From positions 1 through 64,000 of the forward strand of contig JAAKBF010000122.1 of assembly GCA_012656075.1 (NCBI GenBank): a DNA stretch of 64,000 bases, read 5' to 3'. Of this stretch, positions 1 to 10,462 are shown one piece after another. This stretch comes from Phytophthora hibernalis (taxonomy: Eukaryota > Oomycota > Peronosporomycetes > Peronosporales > Peronosporaceae). Below the pieces are notes generated by a model. That model had not been told where the DNA came from. It saw only the letters and a list, made by a program, of their open reading frames with translations, and did no database searches. The position numbers and the translations under genes were made by a program. Numbering within the stretch: position 1 is the stretch's first letter; each line of letters opens with the position of its first letter.

Positions 1-2445
1 TCAGGGTACGCGATGATCTTCCCTGTTGTCGTCGCAAGGCCGCGTGGAAGCGTGGGAAGCTCAAGCCCAAAGAAGGCCTCCTCATATGACTCCTGTTTCA
101 GCCCTGCAGATTCCCATCTGGCCAACAGTATTTGCCTCAGCGTCTTCGCCGCTGGGCATTCCCAGAAGACATGGTACAGGTCGATCCTTCCCCTCTGCAC
201 AACCTGCATGTGGGCAGTCTAGTCCCGTAGTGACGGAGTTGTAGACCGAGACGGCGTGGTACTTGACCCTCAGGAGCAGTTGCTCGCCCCAAGGGTTCAG
301 CCCCACCACCCGTCTGATTCTTTCCGGCCATCGCCTCTAGCCCTTTCGCCGCTTCATTGCTCAGCAGCCTGGCGTACCTCACAAAGTTGACGTCCTTTGC
401 TAGCATTCGTCACCCCAATTCGAGACTTGTACGTCCTCCTCGGTGTCTTCCATCGACGATGGCCTGTCCACAGGCAGACCATCCGTGCCAACGGGTTGAT
501 GATGGACACCACATATCTGCGCCTTGGGATCCACTTCATGTTGCATGGCCGTGACCGGCTCCGTGTGAGAATGTATCTCCACCGCCCCATGGTGCTCCTG
601 GCCTCCCAGCGACGTCCGGATGAGTCGCCTATCTGGAATAAGCTGCCTCCTGACGGGCACATGTACCTCAGTCTTGGTCTGGTATCGAACCTTGCCGCTA
701 TGTTCCCCGGGTGCATGAGCTGCGGGTAATTCAGTATCATCAACTGCATGAGGTACCCGACCTGGCGTTGGACCCCAGTGGTGACCTTCAAGGTAAGGGC
801 AGTAACAAACAGTCCTCCAGCCTTTGTTCACGTCCGGTGAACCACCTCCTTCAGTTGGCGTCCGCAGGCGCAGATTTTCCTGAAGCGCGTGTTGGGGTTG
901 ATCACGGTCCCAGTTTCCAAGTACAATCTCAAGTCCGAGTACCAGTATGGTAGCCACTCCGTACAGAAAACCCGTTGACGTTGGCTTCCACGGCGACGTA
1001 GCGATCACAGAGCTGCCATTTCAGCGAGGACGTGTCTATGTGAAGCCGCCGCCCTCGCCAGTAGATCCCCATCTGGCCACGAAAGTACGTGACGCTGTGG
1101 AGCCGCACCACCATATCTGCCTTGCTTGGCATCTATTCTGTTCCTCCATACGTGGTGCAGAGCGCCACACCTGTCGTCAAAGGGTATCCCGCATTCTGTT
1201 GCCATACTTCGTCGGCTCCGAGTGTCTCGAAGACTCGTAGAGCGTATTCGCCAGCTCCGTGGACCGTCCTCCCGCGATGACATCGCCCACGATCTGTGTG
1301 CGCAGATCAGCTTCAGTGCCAAATTGTTCACAGTCACCGCTGCGTGGGCGAGCAGTTCCGCTTGAGATCTGGAATGGCTAAACCGCCCTGTTTCCGCGGC
1401 AGAGCTGCCACATGGCCGTTCAGCCATGCTCGGTCAGATACAGGTTCGTCCGTAAATCTGGCATGCCACACAAAGTTGTGTATCGTCTTTTGGAAGGATT
1501 GGACCGTGGTGGGCTCTGGCCATTGATGTCTGCCGATAAAATCAGCTTTTGGGATGACGACCGCCATAACCACCATGCTCCTTTGATCCACGGTTATTGT
1601 CTTCCTCGCCGCTAGCGCCAGTCTCGTCACTAGCTGCGTCCTCGCCAGCTGCCAAGTGTACAGTTCATCAGGTACGCTACCTACCGGTATGCCAAGATAT
1701 CTGGACAATTCTGTGACCCGCTGCACTCGCAGTGGTGCCAGTAACGCCGCCATCTTGGCGATCGCATCCGGATTGAGCGCTATCACCCAGGGTTTACCCT
1801 CGTTGAGGTGCAGACCCGACGCCAGCGCAAACATTCTCGTGATCCCCATAATGATCCTCACTTCAGCGGCTGACCTGGCGTAGCTGGCTGTGTCGTCAGC
1901 ATAGCCACCGACCTTGAGCGTCACATGCCCCTCCCGACTCTTGAGCCTGATCCCTAGTACATTGGGGTCTGCGTCAATCCGTCGGTAAAGTGCCTCCAGC
2001 ACCAGTAAGAAGAGTAGCGGCGCCGGTGAGCAACCCTGGCGGATGCCGCGTGACGCTGACCCATCTCGATCTATAGCCATTAACCAGGAACCTTACTTTC
2101 GTCCTTCGTGTAGGTTCCGCATCGCCTCCACACTCGTGTGGGCACCCTATCCACAGCAGGATGTCGTACAAGAACGCGTGGTCCACCGAATCGTACGCCT
2201 TGCAGAAGTCTAAAAAGCAAAGCAAGTGCCTCAGCCATGACCGGGTCCGTCTGGGCAGCAGCCTGAGCCGCCGTGAACAGTTCGAGGGTCGCGTGTATGG
2301 TCCGGAACGGTTCGAAGCTGTTCTGATTAGGATGCATGATCAAATGCAGCTTTTGGCTGGTTCTGGTAGCCACCATCCGTGTCAAAATCTTGTAATCGGT
2401 GTCAAGTAAAGCCAAACGTCGAAAATTCAGAGGGTTCACGGCAGC
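1..2445 (-). mobile_element. Decayed non-LTR (LINE-type) retrotransposon, truncated by the window edge
   Basis: On the minus strand, broken reading frames run from about 2,440 down to the window start. The upstream part carries reverse transcriptase motifs (separate entry). The part below about 1,430 is Cys/His/Trp-containing sequence in several frames, consistent with the C-terminal region of a LINE ORF2, but I cannot assign a domain there. No poly(A) tail or target-site duplication is visible because the 3' end lies outside the window. At least three frames are needed to follow it, so it is inactive. Confidence 0.75.
1334..2439 (-). pseudogene. LINE reverse transcriptase, frameshifted
   Basis: Three overlapping minus-strand frames hold RT motifs in the right order. 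At about 2,350-2,439 is a segment resembling RT fingers (LLDTDYKILTRMVATR, then a HPNQNSFEPFR-like stretch). At about 2,195-2,225 is motif A as FLDFCKAYDSVDH. At about 2,010-2,050 is GIRQGCSPAPLLFLL (motif B). At about 1,895-1,910 is the catalytic GYADDTA (motif C). The xADD box and the RQGCSPAPLLF block are typical of LINE-type RTs rather than LTR elements. The frame changes near 2,080 and 2,200, so no single protein can be made. Confidence 0.85.
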
Positions 2446-3414
2446 AGAATATGTCTGCCTCGAGAAACGAGTACGGTACCAGCAATTGCAGCCAGGCTGC
2501 CAGCGAGAATTTTTATGCGTCGTCGCTTCCAGCTTGGTGTCCCGTCCCGCAACCCGGCCCGCGCAACCTACGTCGGCTTCGGCGGTCGAACTGTCCGCCT
2601 CGGGGCCCCTGATGAACTATATGGTACTTGGCACCTCGTGTACGCGACACTGGTCGGCTATCCCCAGCTCCGGACAGAGGCCCCGACCCCTTCTTCGCCG
2701 ACGCTGATGGTGTGAAGAGACCTGCCTGGCAGGTCCTCTTGACGTTTCACTTCCTTGGTGAGCGCATGTAGGACATCAACCCAGCCCTCCGAGAGCATGT
2801 TGACGTTCCGTACCGGATCCAGCACTGGCGTCTGACGCAGACTTCACTAAACCAACACAATGAGCTCCAGGAGAAGCCCCTGCTGTCGGTCTTCCGCTTT
2901 CTTCGGTTCACCCAATTCTTCGTGGCGTCGCCGCGCAACGACATCAAGTTCTCCAAGCACACGTCTGACGTGTTCCTCTGCAGACAATTCCTTGACTACC
3001 GACCGGCTACGTCCATTTCCCCGTCGTGATACTCGTCCGGCACGGACCAGACTAGCAGCCTGACCCTCCATCATTACCAAGCCGATCCGAGATCAGATCC
3101 CGGCGGTCAATGGTACACAAGTGGACCTTCGGTTTCAATCAGTGCAAGGGTGTACGCTTCCGAGCTGCAAACACCTCCACGAGCTTCGTCGTCTCCCGCC
3201 TAACGTTCTGAAGTGGGTGACGGAAATGCACACGGGTTTGGCAGCTGCACCCCTCAGAAGAAGTGAAGATGTTGGGGAGGAGCGCACTTAGCGACCAGGT
3301 TGCCCACGTAGCCCAACATTGGTTCTTTTGTCTCCACCCGTGTCTTCTACTGCTTCTGACGCAACAACATCGATCAGATCGAAATTTAATGACGACGCTT
3401 CTAGCGCATCCGGT
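2446..3414. other. Intergenic stretch, no recognisable gene
   Basis: Short ORFs on both strands show no domain I recognise. At 2,488-2,513 there is a 25-base segment (gcagccaggctgccagcgag...) that recurs with one mismatch at 6,527-6,551, downstream of the tyrosine-recombinase element. It may mark the outer ends of one composite element. Confidence 0.5.
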
Positions 3415-4085
3415 GACGACGGCGAGGTGCCTGGCGCCGCAATGGCACATGAACCAGCGTACGAAGCCGATGGGTCTGCGTTGGTGACGCCCTGCGCATT
3501 CAATACGATATCCGGTGACGAAGCCGAGGTGTCTGGCACCGTAATGGCACATGAACCAGCGTACGAAGCCGATGGACCTGTGTTGGTGACGCTCTGCGCA
3601 TTCAATACGACATACGGTGACGAAGCCGAGGTGCCTGGCACCGTAATGGCATGAACCAGCGGTGGTGACGCTCACTGCGCATTCAATACGACATACGGTG
3701 ACGAAGCCGAGGTGCCTGGCACCGTAATGGCACCAACAGCGTACGAAGCCGATGGACCTGTGTTGGTGACGCCCTGCGCATTCAATACGATATCCGGTGA
3801 CGAAGTCGAGGTGTCTGGCACCGAAATGGCAGAGCGTCACCAACGCGGGTCCATCGGCGTCGTACGTTGGCCCGAGTTCCATTTCGGTGAGGCACCTCGA
3901 CTTCGTCACCGGATATCATCGGACGCACAGAGCGTCACCAACACAGGTCCATCGGCTTCGTACGCTGGTCTGTCCATGTGTCAGGCACTTCGTCTTCGTC
4001 ACCGGATATCGTATCGGACGCGCAGAGCGTCACCAACGCGGACCCATCGGCGTCGTACGCTGGTCCGAGCGCCATTTCGGTGCCA
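3415..4085. repeat. 102-bp minisatellite with orientation switch
   Basis: From about 3,420 to 3,830, direct copies repeat with a 102-bp period: the word aatggcacatgaacc starts at 3,441 and again at 3,543, and shortened copies start near 3,645 and 3,727. Because 102 is a multiple of 3, the plus strand encodes 34-residue repeats (AHEPAYEADGxxLVTxCAFN and onward) over the first two units. From about 3,830 to 4,080 the same sequence continues as reverse complement (gagcgtcaccaac at about 3,835, 3,932 and 4,027). The long ORFs on both strands here are produced by the repeat and are probably not genes. Confidence 0.85.
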
Positions 4086-4159
4086 GGCATCACCGGGATT
4101 GTGCGCCTTTGCCTGGCTAAAGGACTTCTCGCGTGCCTCCGTTGGATTTGACGCGTGTT

Positions 4160-5290
4160 TCATCTCCTAGGGTGGATGTTTTGGGTGACCCTCGAGTGGT
4201 TATCGTCCAGGCTCTATGTCAGTTTAAGTGCTGGCACCCCATTTTGCGGTGGGACTCACGCCCGACGCCGGCCAACTATCCTGGGGTCCGCCCAGATTCC
4301 GATCTCGTGATCGACAAACTCCTCGCGGACTATTACAAGGGTCCTGCCTTCATCGCGACCATACAAGCCTTCGAACACGACCCCACGTTTCACTCTAGCG
4401 CGTTCGCTCTAAGGATAAACCGTTGCACCTGGATGGTTGGATCATCCACGACTTATCTGCACCAGACGGACTGTCCGTCAACGCGCAGAAGGTCTCAGAG
4501 GCCTCTCCCGATGCGACTTGGGACCTGTTTATCTCCATTGCACATCGCGTTTGCGAACTTCGTCGCCGGTACCGAGGGTACAACATTTACGCCACAGATA
4601 TCGCTGAAGCCTTTCACCACATGCCAGTACACGCGGATCCTGCGTCAGATTTTGGGAGACGTTTGCCTGGCTCCTCTCATGGCATTGTTTCCGGCATGGT
4701 CGTCTTCGGATGAACATCTTCACCGGATTCTTCGCTGTCTTCCGGAAAGCCGTCCGTCACTAATCTCGCACCGGGCAATCCATCGTGCTCGGCCATTTGG
4801 AACCCTTTTGGTAAATTCCACTGGGTAGACGACATTGTCTTCATTGAAGTCGATATCGGCGATCGTCTTCAGAAGGCCGAGAATCGTCTCAGAGACGGAG
4901 TAAAGCTGGTGTTTGGTTCATATGGCTGACATGAAGGCAAATTGACGACCTGGTCGCTCGACTTTCATGCTGTAGGAATTGACTGGAGCATCCCTGTCGA
5001 GTGCATCACAGTTCCACAGAGAAAGATCGACAAACTACGATCCGTCCTGACAGAGGTTGGGGAAGGACTTCCTATCGAGGAAGAGACTGGACAGCGTGGT
5101 CGGCGTACTTCGACATGTGATCAGCTGCATTCCGATCACGAAATCATTTATACAGCGCTCGACGGAGGTTCAGAACCGTTGTCGGAGACTCGCGAGCTCA
5201 GGTGTTCCGATGACATAGTTCCTTCGGAAGGATCTGCAGTGGAGGAAGGATCTAGTATTCCAGACTGAATTCGCGGAAACCTGTTCGATC
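4160..5290 (+). pseudogene. YR-retrotransposon reverse transcriptase/RNase H
   Basis: Frames near 4,160-4,420 give a segment ending in PANYPGVRPDSDLVIDKLL. It continues in another frame at 4,423-4,713 with WIIHDLSAPDGLSVN (the DIRS-type RLIHDLS..SVN signature) and YNIYATDIAEAFHHMPVHA (RT motif A, with catalytic Asp in TDIAEAF). Between 4,713 and 4,920 the expected motif B/C region is scattered over frames with stops. From 4,942 the sequence WSLDFHAVGIDWSIP and VPQRKIDKLRSVL matches the connection/RNase H region of such elements. Confidence 0.7.
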
Positions 5291-5689
5291 ACAGCAAAAC
5301 TTTTGACGAGGCTTGGCTGATGATCGCGGCGAAGGGTATACTCTGCATCACGAGTATGAAACTCCAGGAGCGTCGACTCCTGAAACAGCGTGGCCAGGCT
5401 CGAGACGGTATCGAGCTTGCTCACGCCTTGACCAGCGTCACATACACATGGGGGCCATGCCTATCTACGGAGAGCATCAGGTGCCACAACGTCATCCACG
5501 GCGAGCGATGGATCACAGATCTGGTCGACAGAATGAATTGCAAGTACCCGGCAGGGCAGCATGCCCTGCGGCAGTGTGCTTTGAGCCAGGCTCGTTACAG
5601 ACTGCACTTCACAACGCATATATTCGGCAAAGATAGGGGCAGATCCCGAAGTGCGACATCCGCGGGAATAGCAGTACTAACTATCGTAA

Positions 5690-6333
5690 CATGCACCAGA
5701 TTACGACAGGCACCTGCGTGGGGAGGAAAAGCGAGATCAACTCCAGCGGGCTTCAGTCTCAGCCTGGACACTTGGCAGCTACAGCAAGAACCTTACGTTC
5801 TGGGAAACGTTCAGTAACGATTTCGGATTTCCCGTGTGGTTTGACGAACTGCCCAGAGCTCAACAAGCACGGTTGGTCGGACTGTTCACGGCATTGTGCG
5901 CTTTAGTAGGGCACAACAAGGCGCGAACGGGAAACAAGTACCAGACATTCGACGGAAAAATGGCAGCAGTGGTATTCGCACTTGGAACGCCAAACTCGAT
6001 TACCATGATCCGGAATATGAGCCCATCGCTCAAGGATACAAGCGCACCCATGGTGGCGTGGACCGGAAACAACCACTTACTACACTGATGCTGCTATAGA
6101 TACACGAGATCGGAGCCTGTGCACTGCTGGCAGCAGGCAAGAGCGACCTGTTCATTCAACTACTGGGTGGTGGGTCAGGTGGTGTGTCACTGTCTACACC
6201 AGATTACGACCGAATAATGATTCGAGACGCGGCAAGCTGTATGATCAAAGCCTCTACCTGGGAGAGCCACGAGCAAGGCGTCATACCAAGCCAGAACACG
6301 CGGCAACCGGAAGGGGAGATCCAGAGAGTCTAA
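5690..6333 (+). pseudogene. Tyrosine recombinase (phage-integrase fold) remnant
   Basis: At 5,834-5,980 is VWFDELPRAQQARLVGLF followed by ALCALVGHNKARTGNKYQT, a helical core-binding (SAM-like) domain. It continues in another frame with LDYHDPEYEPIAQGYKRTHG. From 6,100 a third frame reads IHEIGACALLAAGKSDLFIQLLGG, which corresponds to the region around the catalytic H-x-x-R of tyrosine recombinases. The expected HxxR Arg is not present in this copy, and the segment carrying the first catalytic Arg appears deleted near 6,090-6,105. Non-functional. Confidence 0.65.
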
Positions 6334-6710
6334 CTCTCCAAGCTAATCAAGTCAACTTGCCCCTCGCAGTGAAGTTCCGAAGGAGGAAAGTGTGCGGTTA
6401 AGTACGAAGAACCTCGAAGAACTCAACCGGGGTTTCCGAACCGGAGGCAAACAGCGAGCCAGTCATTCGCCGTTTTGCCGTCAAGCGTCCAGGACAGCAC
6501 CGAGCTCAGAGCTCCACGAAGAAGAAGCAGCCAGGCTACCAGCGAGAATTTGTTCTCTTCTTCAAACTTGATTAACAGTAGGAAGCCTTCTAGGACGGGT
6601 GATAAGGTTTTGTCCCGTGGTAGGACTTCAGAATAGGGAGTCCCAGGGAGTCTAACTAACTCTCCGAGCTAATCAAGTCAACTTGCATCTCACAGTGAAG
6701 TCCCGAAGGA
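6314..6710 (+). repeat. Pair of direct repeats of about 72 bp
   Basis: Copy 1 (6,314-6,384) and copy 2 (6,636-6,710) share the blocks gagtctaact, agctaatcaagtcaacttgc, cagtgaagt and ccgaagga in the same order and orientation, with a 4-base insertion in copy 2. About 250 bp separates them. They sit at the 3' end of the YR retrotransposon and are the best candidates for its terminal split direct repeats. Confidence 0.75.
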
Positions 6711-6758
6711 CGATTATAAATCATAAATGTGTTTTGTCCTAATCCTGTGGCAGGTTCG

Positions 6759-6815
6759 ATTTTGTTATTTTTGTGAAGGTTGACTCAACCTTTTTCCCAC
6801 AAAAATAATAAAATC
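6759..6815. repeat. 57-bp near-perfect palindrome
   Basis: Arms gattttgttatttttgtg (6,758-6,775) and its reverse complement at 6,798-6,815 differ at one base. Between them lies a second palindrome, aaggttgactcaacctt (6,776-6,792). The right arm overlaps the start of the dispersed repeat at 6,796-6,931, so this may be two element ends meeting head to head. Confidence 0.85.
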
Positions 6816-6931
6816 AATCCGGTTATCAAATATAGCAGGGTTTTAAAGCCTTTTGCTGAAGCATCCAAATCGTATTACGAAAGGTATCAGAAATGCAAGA
6901 ATTCAGACCTCGTTGCAATCCCTGGTAGACT
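6796..6931 (-). repeat. Dispersed 135-bp repeat, copy A, downstream of the trefoil gene
   Basis: The reverse complement of this segment matches 18,150-18,285 almost end to end. Shared words include accagggattg, aacgaggtctgaat, ttgcatttctgatacctttc, gtaatacgatttgga and agctatatttgataacc (first base differs). This copy lies about 50 bp past the stop of the minus-strand trefoil gene and in that gene's orientation. It has no coding potential. Confidence 0.85.
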
Positions 6932-6979
6932 CTGGATTTAAAATCATTGAAGGTGATGAATTGATGAATTAGGTGGTGA

Positions 6980-7693
6980 CTACGAAGCCAGCTCGCGTCG
7001 ACACCTCAGACATGGTTCACTAAGAGTTTGACCTACTGGAACCTGGTCCAAATGCAATAAACGCGACAATTCACTGAGGAATGCATCGCTCCTACTCCTT
7101 ATCGACCGGAACTGCCACAGCGGAGCGTGCAATGTCACCCTCTGCTGGAGCATCCTCACGATCTTCTCGATCTCATCAGGTGTTTTACCGCACCTCGCGA
7201 GCTCCAGAATGAAGTCTCGGCGCTCTTTTCCTTCGTGGACGAAACGTCGATCTGAACCACGCTGCAGTTGATTGGTGCCAGCAGTGGTGCGAGGCTCCAG
7301 GATCCTCCACGCCTCCCAGTCTTGGCGATTCTGGTTTGCGCACCTGGCAACATTGTCCTCGTCGCACTGAAGGACGTTGCCGGTGTGGCACGACACGAAG
7401 TAGAGAGCGCAAGCTGAATCGGTCTCCATGGTGAAGAGTTCCCACTCGCCAGGCTCTTTCGGGTCGAAGACGCTTTCTCCAGAAGCACGAACTTGCAGGA
7501 ATCGACCGTTGCTAACCGATTGGATGGCCACTTTGTCATCGCGGACATGACGCAGCATGAGCTGTTCGTACGCGTCGCGGTTGTTGGTGAAACAAAGAGC
7601 CTTTTTCGACCCGAGAGGGTTTTGCAGGTTTTTACCGTTGCGAAGGGAGTGAATGACCACAGGCATGTCGAACGGAATCTCCGACAGATCCAT
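6980..7693 (-). CDS. Fascin/ricin-like beta-trefoil domain protein
   Basis: The chosen start, ATG at 7,693 (MDLSEIPFDMPVVIHSLRNG), matches the start of the divergent paralogue and lies about 35 nt after an initiator match; the same frame stays open upstream to 7,855. The protein is about 237 residues. Residues 10-140 show repeated beta-strand blocks (VVIHSLRNGKNLQN, VAIQSVSNGRFLQVRASGE, WELFTMET..ALYFVSCHTGNVLQC) typical of a fascin-like or ricin-like beta-trefoil, a fold used for actin or carbohydrate binding. The C-terminal half has a helical motif, FILELARCGKTPDEIEKIVRML, shared with its neighbour. No signal peptide is seen. The exact ligand cannot be read from the sequence. Confidence 0.75.
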   Translation of the reverse strand: MDLSEIPFDMPVVIHSLRNGKNLQNPLGSKKALCFTNNRDAYEQLMLRHVRDDKVAIQSVSNGRFLQVRASGESVFDPKEPGEWELFTMETDSACALYFVSCHTGNVLQCDEDNVARCANQNRQDWEAWRILEPRTTAGTNQLQRGSDRRFVHEGKERRDFILELARCGKTPDEIEKIVRMLQQRVTLHAPLWQFRSIRSRSDAFLSELSRLLHLDQVPVGQTLSEPCLRCRRELAS

Positions 7694-7871
7694 GGTAGCA
7701 GTTGACAGGGTGCACGAGAAATCGGGAATGAGCAGTGGAGTGAATGAGTGATGGCTCTTGGCTTGGCGTGGTCGGGAGCTTTCGTTTCGTGGAAAAACGC
7801 TAGCACTCGAAGGAAATACTGGGAGGAAGGAGTGTGGTCGACAGTCTTTCTTCAATTCCAGTTTTCCCTCA
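7694..7871. promoter_or_regulatory. Divergent promoter region between trefoil paralogues
   Basis: The 178-bp gap separates two head-to-head genes. On the plus strand TTCAATTC (7,851-7,858) matches the oomycete initiator consensus YTCANTYY exactly and is followed by the pyrimidine-rich gttttccctc. On the minus strand CTCATTCC (7,732-7,725) matches it too. Predicted 5' leaders are about 18-40 nt, as is usual in oomycetes. Confidence 0.65.
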
Positions 7872-8479
7872 ATGCCTCAGGAAGTCTTCGCCATGGATCT
7901 GTCTGACGTCCCATTCGAAGTGCCGGTGATTCTGCACAGCGTATTCACGAAGAAGAACCTGCAAAATCCTGTCGGGACCAAGAAGGCTCGCTGCCTGGCA
8001 AGCAACCGGGATGTGTACGAGCAAATGGTCTTGCATCGTCAACCCAACGACAAGGTCGCGATCCAGTCGGTACGCAATGGTCGTTATCTCCATGTCCGAG
8101 TGAACGGTGGTTGCGTGTTCGACTCGCAAGAAGTCACTGAGCGTGGGCTATTCACCTTGGAGACAAACTTAACCTGCTCCATCTTTTTCGTGTCGAGCTA
8201 CATGGGGAACGTCCTCCAATGCAACGACAAACTCATCGCCAGTTGCGATAATAAAAATCACCGGTTGTGGGAGGAGTGGAGGGTCATGGAGCCCCAAATA
8301 ACGACAACCCCGTGGTGCATCAATCGCTCTCCGTTCAAGAGCGTATCCACCTCACCGTAGAGCTGGCTAAGTGTGGCAAGTCGGTGGACGAGATCGAGCA
8401 GGTCGTGACGCATCTGTTTGATGGCCCGGTGACTTCAAGCTCGTCGTCGGCGTATGCTGTTCGTGTTGACAAGGCGTAA
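7872..8479 (+). CDS. Beta-trefoil domain protein, divergent paralogue with one frame break
   Basis: It starts at ATG 7,872 (MPQEVFAMDLS) or 7,893 (MDLSDVPFEVPVILHS); the second aligns with the minus-strand paralogue. The trefoil part matches block for block (KNLQNPVGTKKARCLASNRD, VAIQSVRNGRYLHVRVNGG, YMGNVLQC). The frame then ends at 8,360. The conserved C-terminal helix (LTVELAKCGKSVDEIEQVV) continues in the next frame to a stop at 8,479. A single-base indel near 8,305-8,315 explains this. It is either a recent pseudogene or a sequencing error: the rest of the reading frame is clean. Confidence 0.7.
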
Positions 8480-9213
8480 GATCGGTGAGCAATTGAGAAC
8501 CTGTCACTCAGGAGCTGCCAACGAAGAAGCACGTTAAAACAATTCTTGAAGTGACATAGCAACAAACAACGCTATTTTGCATGCTGCAACGCACTCTTAA
8601 CACCATTCGGTCATGAATTCCACATTGGCCTGCGAGCAGATGTCACTTATCCTAACGGTAACGGCTGCTAATTAAAATCTGTTGCGGAAATGCTGAATGA
8701 CCTGTTGTCTTCAAATATACTGAAAAGCTGTTGCCCGAGTTGGAATGCCTGTTGTTTAGGTTAGGGCGGAATATTGGCAACAGGTTTCCCAGTCTGAAAA
8801 CCTGTCACAGAAATTCAGTAGCGTGCATGTAAGGGCACCAATTCTCGGCCACTTCCGATTTTGTGCCACGTTGAGGTTAGATGTGGAAGTCCTCAGTATA
8901 CCAACATTAGAGTGATAAGGCCGTCTCCACCGCGTATCCCTACATTTAGTCGCAAAGCTGCAATATAACTTTTCTATGACCATTTGCTGACAACCGCAAA
9001 TTGCGATCCTCCCACCGCGTAGACCCAAACAGCGACTCTTCGTAATTTGTTGCTGGGAGTGCCAGCGACCATGATTTCGAGCGACGATGAGATTGAGGCC
9101 TGAAGCGGAGATGACGACGATATATGAAGGCCTACGAATTCCCCCTCGTTCTACAATACCTAACTGTACATGCCGCCCACTCCAGGCATTCCTCCTTTTG
9201 CTGCTATCTGCAC
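8480..9213. other. Intergenic, no gene recognised
   Basis: Only short ORFs without recognisable domains. The words aacctgtcac and cctgttg recur several times (about 8,495, 8,700, 8,745, 8,800), possibly terminal sequence of the following DNA transposon, but no clear terminal inverted repeat could be paired. Confidence 0.4.
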
Positions 9214-9862
9214 AGAAAACGCCAATCAAGCGGAAACGTGGTGGGTCTGTACCAGGGAAGTCCGCCAATATTAAACTCGACTTAGCGGCCGTGCATGCTC
9301 GGTTGTGGACAAACTACTTCTCCGAGGCCCCACTCTACCCCGAGAAGATCTTTCGTCGTCGCTATCGGATGCGCTGACATTTATTCGTGCGAATTATGGA
9401 CGCAGTTGTTGCTACAGACTCCGATTTCGAGCAACGCGTGAATGCGTGAGGGAACCCGACCTCTCTCCACTTCAGAAATGCTCCGCATCCATGCGTATGT
9501 TAGCGTACGGTTGTAGTGCTGACTCGTTGGATGACAATTTGGGATGCACGGAGAGTAGGATTCTGGCCTACATGAAAAAGTTTTGTCGTGCAATGGTTGG
9601 CGTATTTGAGGTCGAGTATCTTCGGACACCCACAAGAGCTGACATTGAACGGCAGCTACAGCTGTCTGCACGTCGTCGTTTCCCTGGTTATATCGGTTCC
9701 TTGGATTGCATGCATTGTATGTGGGAAATGTGTCCCTATGATTTGAAAGGTCAGCTTTCGGGTAAAGAGGGCAAACCGTCCGTTGTGTTAGAAGTTGTAG
9801 CAGACTATCGCCTATGGATCTGGCATTTTTACTTTGGCTCTGCTGGTTCCAATAACGGTTAA
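9214..9862 (+). pseudogene. PIF/Harbinger-type DDE transposase remnant
   Basis: One frame gives KRKRGGSVPGKSANIK and LWTNYFSEAPLYPEKIFRRR, a conserved N-terminal signature of oomycete Harbinger-like transposases. After a frameshift near 9,370 the frame 9,305-9,862 continues with RRRFPGYIGSLDCMHCMWEM (catalytic Asp in GSLDCMH) and GKEGKPSVVLEVVADYRLWI, then FYFGSAGSNNG at the second DDE region. The protein stops there, and the C-terminal catalytic residues are missing, so it is a truncated, inactive copy. Confidence 0.8.
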
Positions 9863-10462
9863 ATATTATATCACAATAGTTGTTTGTGGTTTTGAATAAC
9901 GTTGTGCTCCATTGTTATGTAAATATATATAAATATTATCGACAGCTCTCCTCTCATTAGCCAGCATGCTATGGTATATGGTAACGCGACCTGGGTGTCC
10001 ACTCCAAGCTGCAATCTGTGGGTCCCTACAATGGGAAAGCAGCAGTACCTGCGGTTGTTTCGTTGCGAGGTGCAACATTTTTTATTAATTTCCTTCCAAC
10101 AACACGGATGCATCGGGGCTGAATACGTGTCTCTTTCAGGAGTGTGGTAAAATTCCGCTTATCACTGGAAACTATCCTACGCTTTACAGCAAGGCATCGA
10201 CGTGGAACATGCTTTTAACTTATCCAGACGGCTGCGATCAGTCAAATGTATTCGTTAGCTAGCGATGAGTTTGTTTGGTACAGAATCGTTGCCGTTGTCG
10301 TTGATGTTAGACAGCAGATAACCAAAGCCGGACAAATTGTTGCGAACCAATTAAAAGTTTTGTCAGTTCGAGACCTCGATCAGTGGGTACTATCAGGGAT
10401 TGAAGGTTGTTGACAATCCATAATAAAATCTGCATCTGACAGTTGGAAATCTGGTGGAAAAA
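9863..10462. other. Intergenic, AT-rich, upstream of the CRN gene
   Basis: No coding signal I recognise on either strand. It contains an AT stretch (aatatatataaatatt near 9,922). The 5' flank and promoter of the CRN gene must lie at its right end, but no clear initiator match was seen. Confidence 0.4.

Larger units (their letters stand above)
4133..6710 (+). mobile_element. Tyrosine-recombinase (DIRS/Ngaro-like) retrotransposon, degenerate
   Basis: Plus-strand fragments occur in the order reverse transcriptase, RNase H-like region, tyrosine recombinase core-binding domain and recombinase C-terminal fragment. That order, with no aspartic protease or DDE integrase, is characteristic of YR retrotransposons (DIRS, Ngaro, PAT). 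A pair of direct repeats of about 72 bp lies at the 3' end (6,314-6,384 and 6,636-6,710), as expected for the split direct repeats of Ngaro/PAT types. Many frameshifts and stops show it is dead. The 5' boundary is unclear and may include the minisatellite upstream. Confidence 0.7.

Noticed and set aside
3139..3909. 256-codon minus-strand ORF as a gene
   Set aside because: It is generated by the 102-bp minisatellite. Both strands are open because of the repeat, and the protein has no non-repeat features.
7156..7806. Antisense and overlapping long ORFs within the trefoil gene
   Set aside because: Shadow frames of the trefoil coding region. Codon pattern and paralogue alignment support only one frame.
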